A stretch of 64,000 bases of DNA, from positions 682,001-746,000 of the forward strand of contig NZ_AULK01000001.1 of assembly GCF_000419445.1 (NCBI RefSeq). The letters run 5' to 3'. Below the pieces are notes generated by a model, which saw only the letters and a program-made list of their open reading frames with translations, made no database searches and was not told the DNA's origin. Shown piece after piece: positions 16,522 to 26,273 of the stretch. The position numbers were made by a program, and so were the translations under genes. Source of the stretch: Gryllotalpicola ginsengisoli DSM 22003. GTDB taxonomy: Bacteria > Actinomycetota > Actinomycetes > Actinomycetales > Microbacteriaceae. The stretch's first letter is position 1, and each line of letters begins with the position of its first letter.

Positions 16522-17118
16522 ATGCCTCCACAAGAGCAGCGAGTCGACGCACTACCCGTGACCGTCAGCATCACCCGCATCGTCCGTCCCGAGAAGATCC
16601 CGGAGGTCACCCGCTGGGTGCAGGCCGGCGTGAACCTCGCCAACCGCTACCCGGGTTTCCTCGGCTCCGGGTGGGTGCGCGGCACCGCGGATGGCGAGGA
16701 GTGGCACATGCTGTACCGCTTCGCCTCCCCGCAGCAGCTGGACGCGTGGGAGAACTCGCCCGAGCGCGCGGCCTGGCTCGAGCAGGGCCGCGACCTGGTC
16801 ACGCACGCGCGTACCGAGCGCCGCACCGGCATCGAGGGCTGGTTCGACGCGCCTCAGGCCGGCGAGGTGGCCGTGACGCCGCCGCCGTGGAAGCAGACGA
16901 TCGCCATCTGGTGCGGGTTCTTCCCGGTGAACACGGCCTTCACCTATGTCATGGCGTGGATCTGGCCGGGGTTCGGCGCGCTGCCGATCTGGTTGCGCTG
17001 CCTCATCACGACCGTGATCCTGTGCCCGATCATGGTGCCGTTCGTGCTGCCGCTCGTGACCGGGTGGCTGAAACCGTGGCTCACGAAGCCTGGGCGTACG
17101 GCTCCAGCTCGGCCCTGA
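16522..17118 (+). CDS. ABM-domain protein with C-terminal membrane segments
   Basis: The first 110 residues are an antibiotic-biosynthesis-monooxygenase (ABM) ferredoxin-like fold: VTVSITRIVRPEKIPEVTRWVQ, NRYPGFLGSGWVR and EWHMLYRFASPQQLDAWENSPER. The remaining 80 residues form two hydrophobic helices (TIAIWCGFFPVNTAFTYVMAW and a second one at 155-180) ending in a basic tail. Thus the small domain is tethered to the membrane. Whether it is catalytic is unknown. GATACT lies close before the ATG at 16522 and could serve as -10 of a nearly leaderless promoter. The 3' end overlaps the convergent sigma-factor gene by 38 nt. Confidence 0.75.
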   Translation: MPPQEQRVDALPVTVSITRIVRPEKIPEVTRWVQAGVNLANRYPGFLGSGWVRGTADGEEWHMLYRFASPQQLDAWENSPERAAWLEQGRDLVTHARTERRTGIEGWFDAPQAGEVAVTPPPWKQTIAIWCGFFPVNTAFTYVMAWIWPGFGALPIWLRCLITTVILCPIMVPFVLPLVTGWLKPWLTKPGRTAPARP

Positions 17119-17860
17119 GCTTCTGCAGCACCTGCGAGAGGATGCGCGAGACCTGCATCTGCGTGATGCCCAGCTCGCGGCCGATCTCGGCCTGGGTGCG
17201 GTCGTCGACGAAGCGGCGGCGCACGATGTGCGCCTCCCGCTCCGAGAGCCGCTGCAGGGCCGCGGCGAGGGTCACGCGCAACTCGGCGCGGTCGAAGGAG
17301 TCGTCGTCCTCCGCCGCGAGCACCGCGACCGGCGCGTCGTCGTCGTCCGTCGGCGCGTCGACGGCCACGGGCCGCTGCGCGTCGAGGCAGGTGCGCGCCT
17401 GGCCGACGGCCTCTGCGGTGGTGTCGAGCTCCTCGGCCACCTCTTCGTCGCTCGGCTCCCGGCCGAGGCTCTGGGCGAGCCGGCCGCGCGCCGAGGTGAC
17501 CTGGGCGCACAGCTCCTGCAGCTGCCGGCCGGGGCGGACGAACCACCCGTGGTCGCGCAGGTGCCGCTTCAGCTCGCCGTTGATGGTCGGCACGGCGTAG
17601 GGCACGAACGGCGTGCCGCGGCTCGGGTCGAAGTGCCGCACGGCCTTCACCAGACCGAGCATCGCGACCTGCTTCAGGTCGCTGTAGTCCTCGTTGCCCC
17701 GGCGGTAGCGCCGGGCGATGGCGTCGGCGAGCTCGAGGTGCTCGACGACGACGGTGTTTCCGATCCGCTGCTGCTCTGAGGCAGCGGCTGCCCGCATGCG
17801 GTCGAATGCCTGCGTGGTGCGTTCGCTGCGCTCACGGCGCTCACTCGTGATCAGGTCCAT
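17081..17860 (-). CDS. RNA polymerase sigma factor, SigB/SigF-like
   Basis: The 259-residue protein has sigma-70 regions 2, 3 and 4. Region 2 is LADAIARRYRRGNEDYSDLKQVAMLGLVKAVRHFDPSRGTPF, region 3 includes GREPSDEEVAEELDTTAEAV, and region 4 ends with QRLSEREAHIVRRRFVDDRTQAEIGRELGITQMQVSRILSQ, the -35 recognition helix. This is the domain plan of stress/general-stress sigma factors of the SigB/F group. No anti-sigma factor gene is adjacent, which is unusual for the group. An acidic insert DDDDAPVAVLAAEDDDSFD separates regions 3 and 4. Confidence 0.85.
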   Translation of the reverse strand: MDLITSERRERSERTTQAFDRMRAAAASEQQRIGNTVVVEHLELADAIARRYRRGNEDYSDLKQVAMLGLVKAVRHFDPSRGTPFVPYAVPTINGELKRHLRDHGWFVRPGRQLQELCAQVTSARGRLAQSLGREPSDEEVAEELDTTAEAVGQARTCLDAQRPVAVDAPTDDDDAPVAVLAAEDDDSFDRAELRVTLAAALQRLSEREAHIVRRRFVDDRTQAEIGRELGITQMQVSRILSQVLQKLRAELEPYAQAS

Positions 17861-17993
17861 GGCACGAGAGAACCAAAGCGCCCGCTCCCGTAGAAGGGCC
17901 TTGCGGAAGCGCTCCTTTTCTGGTTAAACAGGCGCGCGCAGGCTGCGGGCAGGCGGATCGCCCGGCGGATCGCCCGGGTTAGGCTGGGCGGTC

Positions 17994-18482
17994 ATGAGGG
18001 CTCTGACCGAGGACGACATCCGCGGCGCATTCGTGAACGCGACCGATGAGCAGCTCCAGCGGATGCCTCTTCCCGGGTTGCACGAGACGCTGTGGGACGA
18101 GCGCGAATTTCTCGGCTGGCGCGACCCGCAGGCCGCGCACCTCGGCTATCTCGTGCACTGGGACGAGGCCGAGCAGACGCCGGTGGGCATCGTCGTGCGC
18201 GCCGCGAGCGGCGGCATGCGGGCGGGCATCGCCGCGATGTGCTCGTTCTGCCACTCGCCGCAGCCGGCGACGCAGGTGCGGCTGTTTTCGACGCCGCGCG
18301 CCGGGGAGGCCGGCCGCAACGGCAACACCATCGGCACCTACATCTGCGAGGACCTCGCCTGCTCGCTGCTGATCCGTCGCGCGCCCGCGCACCTGAACCC
18401 GCCGCAGCAGGTGGCGCGCCGGAGCGCCGACCTGCTGCAGCGGGTGCAGAACTTCACCGCGGATGTGATGCGCACCGCCTGA
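17994..18482 (+). CDS. FBP-domain zinc-finger protein (FusB/EF-G-binding-like)
   Basis: The 162-residue protein resembles the FBP C-terminal treble-clef zinc-finger family: LPGLHETLWDEREFLGWRDP at the start, then MCSFCHSP and, about 35 residues later, YICEDLACS, supplying four cysteines for one zinc ion. Family members such as FusB bind elongation factor G, and actinobacterial ones are mostly uncharacterised. No fusidic acid context is present. The gene stands alone, divergent from the sigma factor, and its stop codon is directly followed by a repeat. Confidence 0.75.
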   Translation: MRALTEDDIRGAFVNATDEQLQRMPLPGLHETLWDEREFLGWRDPQAAHLGYLVHWDEAEQTPVGIVVRAASGGMRAGIAAMCSFCHSPQPATQVRLFSTPRAGEAGRNGNTIGTYICEDLACSLLIRRAPAHLNPPQQVARRSADLLQRVQNFTADVMRTA

Positions 18483-18580
18483 GCCGGTCTCCATTCGCCG
18501 CTTCGCGGCGAGTCGACCAGCGCAGCCCGCTCCGCGGCGAGTCGACCAGCGCAGCCCGCTCCGCGGCGAGTCGACCAGCG
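18483..18580. repeat. Stop-proximal tandem repeat, 29-bp units
   Basis: Immediately after the FBP gene stop the sequence reads GGTCTCCATTCGCCG and then three CGCGGCGAGTCGACCAGCG blocks spaced 29 bp apart (GTCGACCAGC at 18512, 18541 and 18570). The inner GC-rich palindromes may form hairpins. The same GGTCTCCATTCGCCG...GAGTCGACCAGCG element occurs once after prfB at 58331. It fills the whole gap to the convergent aceB stop. Confidence 0.85.
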
Positions 18581-20218
<1,638 letters not shown>

Positions 20219-20236
20219 GATGGCTCTCCAGTGATC

Positions 20237-20260
20237 TGCGAAAAATACGTATTTTGCGAA
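20237..20260. promoter_or_regulatory. AT-rich palindrome between aceA and aceB (candidate operator)
   Basis: The sequence CGaAAAATACGTATTTTgCG is a near-perfect inverted repeat, strikingly AT-rich in this GC-rich genome, with one mismatched pair. It occupies the 47-nt gap between the aceA stop and the aceB start. It could bind the RamB-like regulator encoded beyond aceA (RamB sites in corynebacteria contain a TTTGCAAA-like core) or another repressor, giving aceB its own control. It lacks the features of an intrinsic terminator. Confidence 0.5.
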
Positions 20261-20265
20261 CCGGG

Positions 20266-21579
20266 TCAGTGGAACTGGGCGGACTCGGTGGAGCCGACCA
20301 GCGCCAGGGTCGACGCGTCCGGGTTGAGCGCCGTGGCGATGCGGTCGAAGTAGCCGGTGCCGACCTCCGCCTGGTGCTTGGTGGCCGTGTAGCCGCGCGG
20401 CTCGGCCGCGAACTCCGCCTCCTGCAGCTCCACGTAGGCGGCCATCTGCCGCTCCTTGTAGCCGGCGGCGAGGTCGAACATCGAGTAGTTCAGGGCGTGG
20501 AAGCCTGCCAGCGTGATGAACTGGAACGCGTAGCCCATCGCCGACAGCTCGCGCTGGAAGCGGGCGATCGTGTCGTCGTCCAGGTGCCGCTTCCAGTTGA
20601 AGCTGGGCGAGCAGTTGTAGGCGAGCTTCTGGTCCGGGAACTCGGCGTGCACCGCCTCGGCGAAGGTGCGGGCGAGCTCGAGGTCGGGCTCGCTCGACTC
20701 GACCCAGAGCAGGTCGGCGTAGGGCGCGTAGGCGAGCCCGCGCGCGATGACCGGCTCGATGCCGTTCTCGACCTCGTAGAACCCCTCGGCCGTGCGCGTG
20801 CCGGTGAGGAACGGGCGGTCGCGCTCGTCGACGTCGCTCGTGATCAGCGTGGCGGCGAGGGCGTCGGTGCGGGCGATGATGATCGTCGGCACCCCGGCCA
20901 CGTCGGCGGCGAGCCGCGCCGCGTTCAGGGTGCGCACGTGCTGGCCGGTCGGCACGAGCACCTTGCCGCCCATGTGGCCGCACTTCTTCTCGCTGGCCAG
21001 CTGGTCCTCCCAGTGCACGCCGGCGGCGCCGGCCGAGATCATCGCCTGCATCAGCTCGTACGCGTTCAGCGGCCCGCCGAACCCGGCCTCGGCGTCGGCG
21101 ACGATCGGCACGTTCCACTCCCGGCTCGTGCCGCCGGTCTGGGAGTACTCGATCTGGCCGGCCCGCAGCAGCGCGTTGTTGATGCGGCGCACCACGTTGG
21201 GCACGGAGTTCGCCGGGTAGAGGCTCTGGTCGGGGTAGGTCTGCCCGGCGAGGTTCGCGTCGGCGGCGACCTGCCAGCCCGACAGGTAGATCGCCTCGAG
21301 GCCGGCCTTGACCTGCTGCACGGCCTGGTTGCCGGTGAGAGCGCCGAGCGCGGCGACCCAGGCCTCGGGGTTCTCACCGTTGCGCTCGATCAGCTCCCAG
21401 AGCCGTTCGGCGCCGCGCCGGGCGAGGGTCGCCTCCTCGCGCACGGGGCCGCGCAGGGCGATGACGTCGGCGGCGGAGTAGTCGCGGCGGATGTTCGCCC
21501 AGCGCGGGTCCGCGGCCCACTCGGCCTCGAACTCGGCAGCGGTCTGGGTCTGGTCGCCGGGGCGGGGTGCGTTGAACAT
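20266..21579 (-). CDS. aceA: Isocitrate lyase
   Basis: The 437-residue enzyme splits isocitrate into succinate and glyoxylate. It contains the catalytic KKCGH motif in [17 protein letters not shown], the substrate-binding [27 protein letters not shown] and the C-terminal lid region. GAAGGAGA precedes the ATG at 21579. Together with aceB downstream it forms the glyoxylate shunt, used for growth on acetate or fatty acids. It is divergent from a RamB-type regulator, as in related actinobacteria, with 135 nt between the two start codons. Confidence 0.96.
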   Translation of the reverse strand: MFNAPRPGDQTQTAAEFEAEWAADPRWANIRRDYSAADVIALRGPVREEATLARRGAERLWELIERNGENPEAWVAALGALTGNQAVQQVKAGLEAIYLSGWQVAADANLAGQTYPDQSLYPANSVPNVVRRINNALLRAGQIEYSQTGGTSREWNVPIVADAEAGFGGPLNAYELMQAMISAGAAGVHWEDQLASEKKCGHMGGKVLVPTGQHVRTLNAARLAADVAGVPTIIIARTDALAATLITSDVDERDRPFLTGTRTAEGFYEVENGIEPVIARGLAYAPYADLLWVESSEPDLELARTFAEAVHAEFPDQKLAYNCSPSFNWKRHLDDDTIARFQRELSAMGYAFQFITLAGFHALNYSMFDLAAGYKERQMAAYVELQEAEFAAEPRGYTATKHQAEVGTGYFDRIATALNPDASTLALVGSTESAQFH

Positions 21580-21714
21580 GTCGTCTCCTTCGACGGGAAC
21601 GGATCGGATGTCACGACTCTGCGCCGCGCAATCCGTGCCGGTGCCGACCGACTCGACAGAAAAACCGCCCGATTTCTGCGACGGTGAAGAACGGATGCTG
21701 GCAAGCTGGGTTCC

Positions 21715-23181
21715 ATGGACGCCACCGCCGCCGCCCAGACCGACGATGAAGAGGTGCTCGACGCCCTGACCCTCGGACGGCGCATCCGTCAACTGCGCAT
21801 CGAACGCGGGATGACCCTGGAAGCCCTCGCCGCCGCGATCGGCCGCGCCCCCAGCCAGCTCTCCGTGATCGAGAACGGCCGCCGCGAGTTGCGCCTGAGC
21901 GAGGTGCACCGCCTCGCCCGCGCCCTCGACACCGAGGTCGAGACGCTGCTGAACCCGGAGGCCCCGACCCGGCGCGCCGCGCTCGAGATCGCCCTCGAGC
22001 GCGCCCAGCGCGGGCCGCTGTTCGCCTCGCTGGGGCTCGCGCCGCTGCCGCTGCGCAAGAGCCTCTCCGACGAGGCGATCGAGACGATCCTGGCGCTGCA
22101 CGGCGAGCTCGAGCGGCTGCACCGGCAGCGGGCGGCCACCCCGGAGGAGGCGCGCCGCGCCAACACCGAGCTGCGCGCCGAACAGCGCCGCAGGAACAAC
22201 TACTACCCCGAGCTCGAGCGCACCGCCCGCGAGCTGCTCGAGGCGGTCGGCCACCGCGGCGGCCCGCTGTCGCAGCGCATGAGCGCCGAGCTCGCCGCGC
22301 ACCTCGGCTTCACCCTGCACTACGTGCACGACCTGCCCGCCTCCACCCGGAGCGTCACCGACCGGCGCAACGGGCGCATCTACCTGCCGATCCGGCAGCC
22401 GGGCACCGACCCGCGCTCGGCGCTGCTGCAGGCCCTGGCCGCGCACGTGCTCGGCCGGCCGGAGCCGCAGGACTTCGGCGAGCTGCTGCGCCAGCGGGTG
22501 GAGACCAACTACCTGGCCGGGGCCCTGATGGTGCCCGAGGCGAGCGCCGTCGAACTGCTGCAGTCAGCCAAGAAGGCCCGCGAGCTGTCGGTCGAAGACC
22601 TGCGCGACGCGTTCGCGGTCTCCTACGAGACGGCCGCGCACCGATTCACGAACCTCGCCACCCAGCACCTCGGCATCCCGGTGCACTTCATCAAGGTGCA
22701 CTCCTCCGGCGCCATCTCGAAGGCGTACGAGAACGACGGCGTGCTCTTCCCCGCCGACCCGCTCGGCGCCGTCGAGGGGCAGCCGGTGTGCCGGTGGTGG
22801 AGCGCCCGGCAGGTGTTCGAGATCGAGGACCGGCTGTCGCCGTACCACCAGTACACCGACAAGCCCGTCGGCACCTACTGGTGCACCTCGAGCATCCAGT
22901 CGACCCCGAGCGGCGAGTTCTCGGTGAGCGTCGGCACCCGCTTCGCCGACGTGAAGTGGTTCCGCGGGCGCGACACCATCCGCCGGCTGACGAGCGGATG
23001 CCCCGACCCGTCGTGCTGCCGCACCCCCGACGCCGCCCTCGCCGAGCGCTGGGCCGATCAGGCGTGGCCGAGCGCCCGGCTCAACTCCTCGCTGCTGGCG
23101 GCGATGCCGACCGGCACCTTCACGGGCGTCGATCGGGTCGCGGTCTACGAGTTCCTCGAGGCGCACGCGCCCGAGGGGTGA
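21715..23181 (+). CDS. ramB: RamB-like XRE-family regulator of acetate metabolism
   Basis: The 488-residue regulator begins with an XRE helix-turn-helix ([37 protein letters not shown], residues 21-58), followed by a helical linker and the ImmA/IrrE-like (without the full HExxH) and short-chain acyl-CoA-sensing domains seen in RamB/ScfR proteins. A Cys-rich stretch, CPDPSCC, lies near the C-terminus. RamB represses aceA and aceB in corynebacteria and regulates icl1 in mycobacteria. Its position divergent from aceA supports the same role here. Confidence 0.85.
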   Translation: MDATAAAQTDDEEVLDALTLGRRIRQLRIERGMTLEALAAAIGRAPSQLSVIENGRRELRLSEVHRLARALDTEVETLLNPEAPTRRAALEIALERAQRGPLFASLGLAPLPLRKSLSDEAIETILALHGELERLHRQRAATPEEARRANTELRAEQRRRNNYYPELERTARELLEAVGHRGGPLSQRMSAELAAHLGFTLHYVHDLPASTRSVTDRRNGRIYLPIRQPGTDPRSALLQALAAHVLGRPEPQDFGELLRQRVETNYLAGALMVPEASAVELLQSAKKARELSVEDLRDAFAVSYETAAHRFTNLATQHLGIPVHFIKVHSSGAISKAYENDGVLFPADPLGAVEGQPVCRWWSARQVFEIEDRLSPYHQYTDKPVGTYWCTSSIQSTPSGEFSVSVGTRFADVKWFRGRDTIRRLTSGCPDPSCCRTPDAALAERWADQAWPSARLNSSLLAAMPTGTFTGVDRVAVYEFLEAHAPEG

Positions 23182-23212
23182 CTCGCGCCCGAGGGGTGAG
23201 GGAGAGCCGGCG

Positions 23213-23551
23213 TCACATCGCCGAGGGGGCGCCCGCCGCGTCGAGGTAGGCCTGGGCCTCCTCCTCGCTCATCACGACCATGCCGCGGATTCCATGCGAG
23301 GAACGCGCCATCGCGTCCAGCCAGACCCGGTTGAGCTCGGGCGGCTTGCTGCCCGAGAAGCGGAACTGCAGCGGGATCCCCGGCGACATCCACAGGCTGA
23401 TGCGGCCCGAGCCGTGCTCGGGCGTGACCGTCCAGTTGACGAGGAACGACTCCTGCAGCCGCAGCTTGGCGACGATCGCGATCTTCAGATGCGCGAGCAC
23501 ACGGTCGTCGATCTCGTACTCGTTACCGGGTCCGTAGACGAGATAGCCCAT
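23213..23551 (-). CDS. Small DUF7882-like protein of unknown function
   Basis: The 112-residue protein reads MGYLVYGPGNEYEIDDRVLAHLKIAIVAKLRLQESFLVNW and later ISLWMSPGIPLQFRFSGSKPPELNRVWLDAM. It matches a small family frequent in Microbacteriaceae, sometimes labelled a DNA-ligase-like protein although no nucleotidyltransferase motif is visible. It is soluble and has no signal. Nothing nearby hints at a role. Family assignment is from memory of the pattern and is moderate. Confidence 0.6.
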   Translation of the reverse strand: MGYLVYGPGNEYEIDDRVLAHLKIAIVAKLRLQESFLVNWTVTPEHGSGRISLWMSPGIPLQFRFSGSKPPELNRVWLDAMARSSHGIRGMVVMSEEEAQAYLDAAGAPSAM

Positions 23552-23587
23552 TCGCCCAGCATGGCACGAGTTGTCCGCGGCAGCCCG

Positions 23588-23731
23588 TCAGGGCGTGAAA
23601 GTCAGATCGCATTCCGGACACCAGGGCAATCCGCCCTTGGTCGAAAGGGGTCCGTGACAGACGGGACACTCGTCTTCACCGAGGCGGCTGTCGCCGCCCT
23701 CAGGGTCTTCGAATGGCGACAAGGTGGACAT
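23588..23731 (-). CDS. Small zinc-ribbon protein (47 aa)
   Basis: The 47-residue product contains two CxxC knuckles, ECPVCHG and WCPECDL, separated by 13 residues, which is the layout of a rubredoxin-like zinc ribbon. The first 20 residues are acidic (FEDPEGGDSRLGEDE). The ATG at 23731 is chosen because upstream codons in this frame look non-coding. It lies 36 nt after the stop-distal end of the DUF7882-like gene's start region and on the same strand. Function unknown. Confidence 0.6.
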   Translation of the reverse strand: MSTLSPFEDPEGGDSRLGEDECPVCHGPLSTKGGLPWCPECDLTFTP

Positions 23732-23820
23732 CCCTGGGCACGTTACTCGCGTGACGCCCGATGTCCACCCAAGCGGCCGGGGGTTGACAAACGCCGACGC
23801 AAGGCGACGCGGGAGACGGT

Positions 23821-24237
23821 TCAGTCGCTTGCGCCGCCGGTCTGCGGATGCTTCACGGCGCCGACGCACACCGCCGTGACCGGCACCCCGAGCTGCTTCT
23901 CGAGCGCGGCCGCCACCTGCTCCCGCAGCTCGGCCGTGTCGCCCTCGCAGGTCTCCGACCCCGGCAGGCGATAGCCCGCCGTGACGCGCGTCGCACCCGC
24001 CGAGAGCAGCACGACGCTCACGCCGCCGGGGGCTTTCAGCCGCCCGAGGCGGCTCTGCCAGGAGCGGGCGACGGCGGCGGGATCGCTGCCGGAGGGCGAC
24101 GGGACGGGGCCGATGGTGGCGGGCACGGTGCCTCCCGGGGACGGGGTCGGGGCGGGTGCGCCCTGGGCGCAGCCGGCGAGGGCGACGGCCAGCGCGGCGG
24201 CGGCCGAGGTGCGAGCCATCCGTGCTGCGCCCTTCAT
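23821..24237 (-). CDS. Small putative lipoprotein
   Basis: The 138-residue product has a basic N-terminus, an Ala-rich hydrophobic core and the lipobox LAGC (Cys about residue 23), followed by a Pro/Thr/Ser-rich linker of about 30 residues. The mature domain (SWQSRLGRLKAPGGVSVVLLSAG...GSETCEGDTAELREQVAAALEKQLG) holds two cysteines that could form a disulfide. The pattern suggests a cell-surface protein, with no recognised family. Confidence 0.65.
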   Translation of the reverse strand: MKGAARMARTSAAAALAVALAGCAQGAPAPTPSPGGTVPATIGPVPSPSGSDPAAVARSWQSRLGRLKAPGGVSVVLLSAGATRVTAGYRLPGSETCEGDTAELREQVAAALEKQLGVPVTAVCVGAVKHPQTGGASD

Positions 24238-24346
24238 GCCCTCAGCGTAGGCGCGCCGGTCGCCCGCGACTCCTCCTTAGCCGGCGCCGTTGTTCCTTGG
24301 ACGTTTCTTGCGAACTCGGCGGGTAGCCTGAACGGCGGATATTTCT

Positions 24347-25477
24347 ATGGACGTCACCATCATCGTGCCGACCTTCAACGAGTCGTTGAACGTCGAAGAA
24401 CTCGTCTCCCGAACCGAGAAGGCCGTCGACGGCCGCGCCGTCGAGCTCGTCTTCGTCGACGACTCCACCGACGACACGCCTGAGGTGATCCGGCAGGTCG
24501 CAGCCAGGCACCGGCTGCCGGTGCGGCTCGTGCACCGCGCGGAGCCCGTCGACGGGCTCGGCGGGGCCGTGCTCGAAGGGTTCCGGGTGGCGAACGGCAC
24601 CTGGGCGGTCGTCATGGACGGCGACCTGCAGCATCCGCCCGAGATGCTGCCCGGCCTCATCGACACGGCGCTCGGCGGCAGCGCGAACCTCGTCGCCGGC
24701 TCCCGCTTCCTCGAGGGCGGCTCGGCCGAGGGGCTCTCCGACGGCCTGCGCGTCTTCCTCACCCACTTCTCCACGCGGCTGACCAAGCTGCTGTTCCCCC
24801 GCAAGCTCAGGGACTCGACCGACCCGATGTCGGGGTTCTTCGCCGTCCGGCTCGACGCGATCGACCTGGACGAGCTGCACCCGCGCGGCTTCAAGATCCT
24901 GCTCGAGATCCTCTGCCGCCGGCAGATGGAGGTCGTCGAGGTGCCGGCCACCCTCGCTCCGCGCGGCGGCGGCGAGTCGAAGGCCGACATCAAGCAGGTG
25001 TGGCGGCTGACCCGGCAGATCGTCGCGCTGCGCATCGGCCGCATGCCCGGCTTCGCGCTGATCGGCTTCTGCGGCGCCATCGCGAACCTGCTGATCATGG
25101 CCGCGCTCGAGGCGGCCGGCACCGGGTACCTGACGGCGGCGATCGTCGCCGGGGTCGTCACGATCATCGGCAACTTCCTCGCGCAGGAGGCGTGGCTCTA
25201 CCACGACCTGCGCGCCGGCGCGCGGAAGCTGTGGTCGCGCTTCGCGCACTCGGCGGGGTTCAACGCGCTGGAGACGGCCGTGCGCACCTTCGTGCTGTGG
25301 CTGGTGGTCGAGCTCACCCCCATCCACTCGATCATCGCGCAGGGGCTGCTGCTCATCGCCGGGTTCCTGCTGCGCTACGCCTACCACGAGAAGGTCGTCT
25401 ACCGGCAGCTCGCCGAGATCGACGAGTCGAAGTTCGACGACGTGGGCGAGACGGCACGAGCGGATGGCCCCCGCTGA
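24347..25477 (+). CDS. Polyprenyl-phosphate sugar transferase: GT2 domain fused to GtrA-like membrane domain
   Basis: Residues 1-225 are a family-2 glycosyltransferase of the dolichol-phosphate-mannose-synthase type: TIIVPTFNESLNVEELV, VFVDDSTDDTPEVI (first Asp motif), MDGDLQHPPEMLP (DXD-type) and SGFFAVRL. Residues 230-355 contain four hydrophobic helices of the GtrA type. Such enzymes load a sugar onto undecaprenyl phosphate and help flip it. The acceptor glycan is unknown. TAGCCT at about 24326 fits a -10 box and there is no Shine-Dalgarno, so the message may be nearly leaderless. Confidence 0.83.
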   Translation: MDVTIIVPTFNESLNVEELVSRTEKAVDGRAVELVFVDDSTDDTPEVIRQVAARHRLPVRLVHRAEPVDGLGGAVLEGFRVANGTWAVVMDGDLQHPPEMLPGLIDTALGGSANLVAGSRFLEGGSAEGLSDGLRVFLTHFSTRLTKLLFPRKLRDSTDPMSGFFAVRLDAIDLDELHPRGFKILLEILCRRQMEVVEVPATLAPRGGGESKADIKQVWRLTRQIVALRIGRMPGFALIGFCGAIANLLIMAALEAAGTGYLTAAIVAGVVTIIGNFLAQEAWLYHDLRAGARKLWSRFAHSAGFNALETAVRTFVLWLVVELTPIHSIIAQGLLLIAGFLLRYAYHEKVVYRQLAEIDESKFDDVGETARADGPR

Positions 25478-25503
25478 ACGAGCCCTCGAGGCGGCGGCGG
25501 TGA

Positions 25504-25516
25504 CGATAATCGAACG
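25504..25516. promoter_or_regulatory. Candidate IclR operator upstream of the iclR-type gene
   Basis: The 13-mer CGATAATCGAACG lies 21 nt before the regulator's ATG, just upstream of TACTAT (25525-25530), a good -10 box. Exactly the same 13-mer, on the other strand, lies about 50 nt upstream of the flavin monooxygenase start (28240-28252). Sharing by regulator and target fits autoregulation by the IclR protein. Confidence 0.55.
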
Positions 25517-25537
25517 CCGTGCTCTACTATCGAGCGC

Positions 25538-26242
25538 ATGCAGGCGGGCAGCAGCGGATCCCAGACACTGAGCCGCGGCATCCGTCTTCTCGAGATCCTC
25601 GCCGCCGAGGGCCGCGACCTCTCCATCGACGAACTCGCCGCCGCACTCGACGTGCACCGCTCGGTCGCCTACCGGCTGCTGCGCACCCTCGAGGACCACG
25701 ACCTGGTGACCAGGGAGGGCACGGGCCGCGTCACGCTGGGCGCCGGGCTCGCGGCGCTCGCCGCGGGCGTCTCGCACGACCTGCAGACGGCCGCACTGCC
25801 CGAGCTGACCGAGGTCGCCAACGAACTGGGCATGACCTGCCTGCTGGCCGTGCTGCTCGACCACGACGAGGCGGTCACGCTCGCCAGTGCCGCACCGCGC
25901 CGCACCGTCGCCGTCGTCTCGTACCGGCCGGGGCACCGGCATCCGATCACGCGCGGCGCGCCGGGCAAGGCGATCCTGCAGCAGCTGCCGGACGACGCCT
26001 GGCCCCCCGAGGCGGACGCGGCGCTGCGGCGCGAGATCGCACAGGCCCGCACCCGCGGCTACACCGTGAGCGCTGACGAGGTGGTGCCCTCGCTGCGGTC
26101 GGTCGCGGTGCCGCTGCAGCTGCCCGGCCAGCCGCCGGCGGCCATCGCGGTGATCCACGTGTCGCTGCCGCGCGAGGAGGCCGAGATCGCCGCGCGGCTG
26201 CGCACGGCGGCCGGGGCCGTGGCCCGCGCCCTGGGCGCCTGA
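25538..26242 (+). CDS. IclR-family transcriptional regulator
   Basis: The 234-residue protein has an N-terminal winged helix (SRGIRLLEILAAEGRDLSIDELAAALDVHRSVAYRLLRTLEDHDLV) and a C-terminal GAF-like effector domain (HPITRGAPGKAILQQLP...RGYTVSADEVVPSLRSVAVPL). IclR proteins sense small aromatic or organic acids and control catabolic genes. The gene is convergent with the monooxygenase gene at the edge of the homoprotocatechuate cluster, and both share an upstream motif. The effector is unknown. Confidence 0.87.
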   Translation: MQAGSSGSQTLSRGIRLLEILAAEGRDLSIDELAAALDVHRSVAYRLLRTLEDHDLVTREGTGRVTLGAGLAALAAGVSHDLQTAALPELTEVANELGMTCLLAVLLDHDEAVTLASAAPRRTVAVVSYRPGHRHPITRGAPGKAILQQLPDDAWPPEADAALRREIAQARTRGYTVSADEVVPSLRSVAVPLQLPGQPPAAIAVIHVSLPREEAEIAARLRTAAGAVARALGA

Positions 26243-26273
26243 CCATGACCGGGCCGCAGCCGGCCCGAGCGGA

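Noticed and set aside
17861-17993. SigB-type promoter before the sigma-factor gene
   Set aside because: GTTTAA is present on the minus strand (around 17930), but no GGGTAT-like -10 element follows at the right distance.
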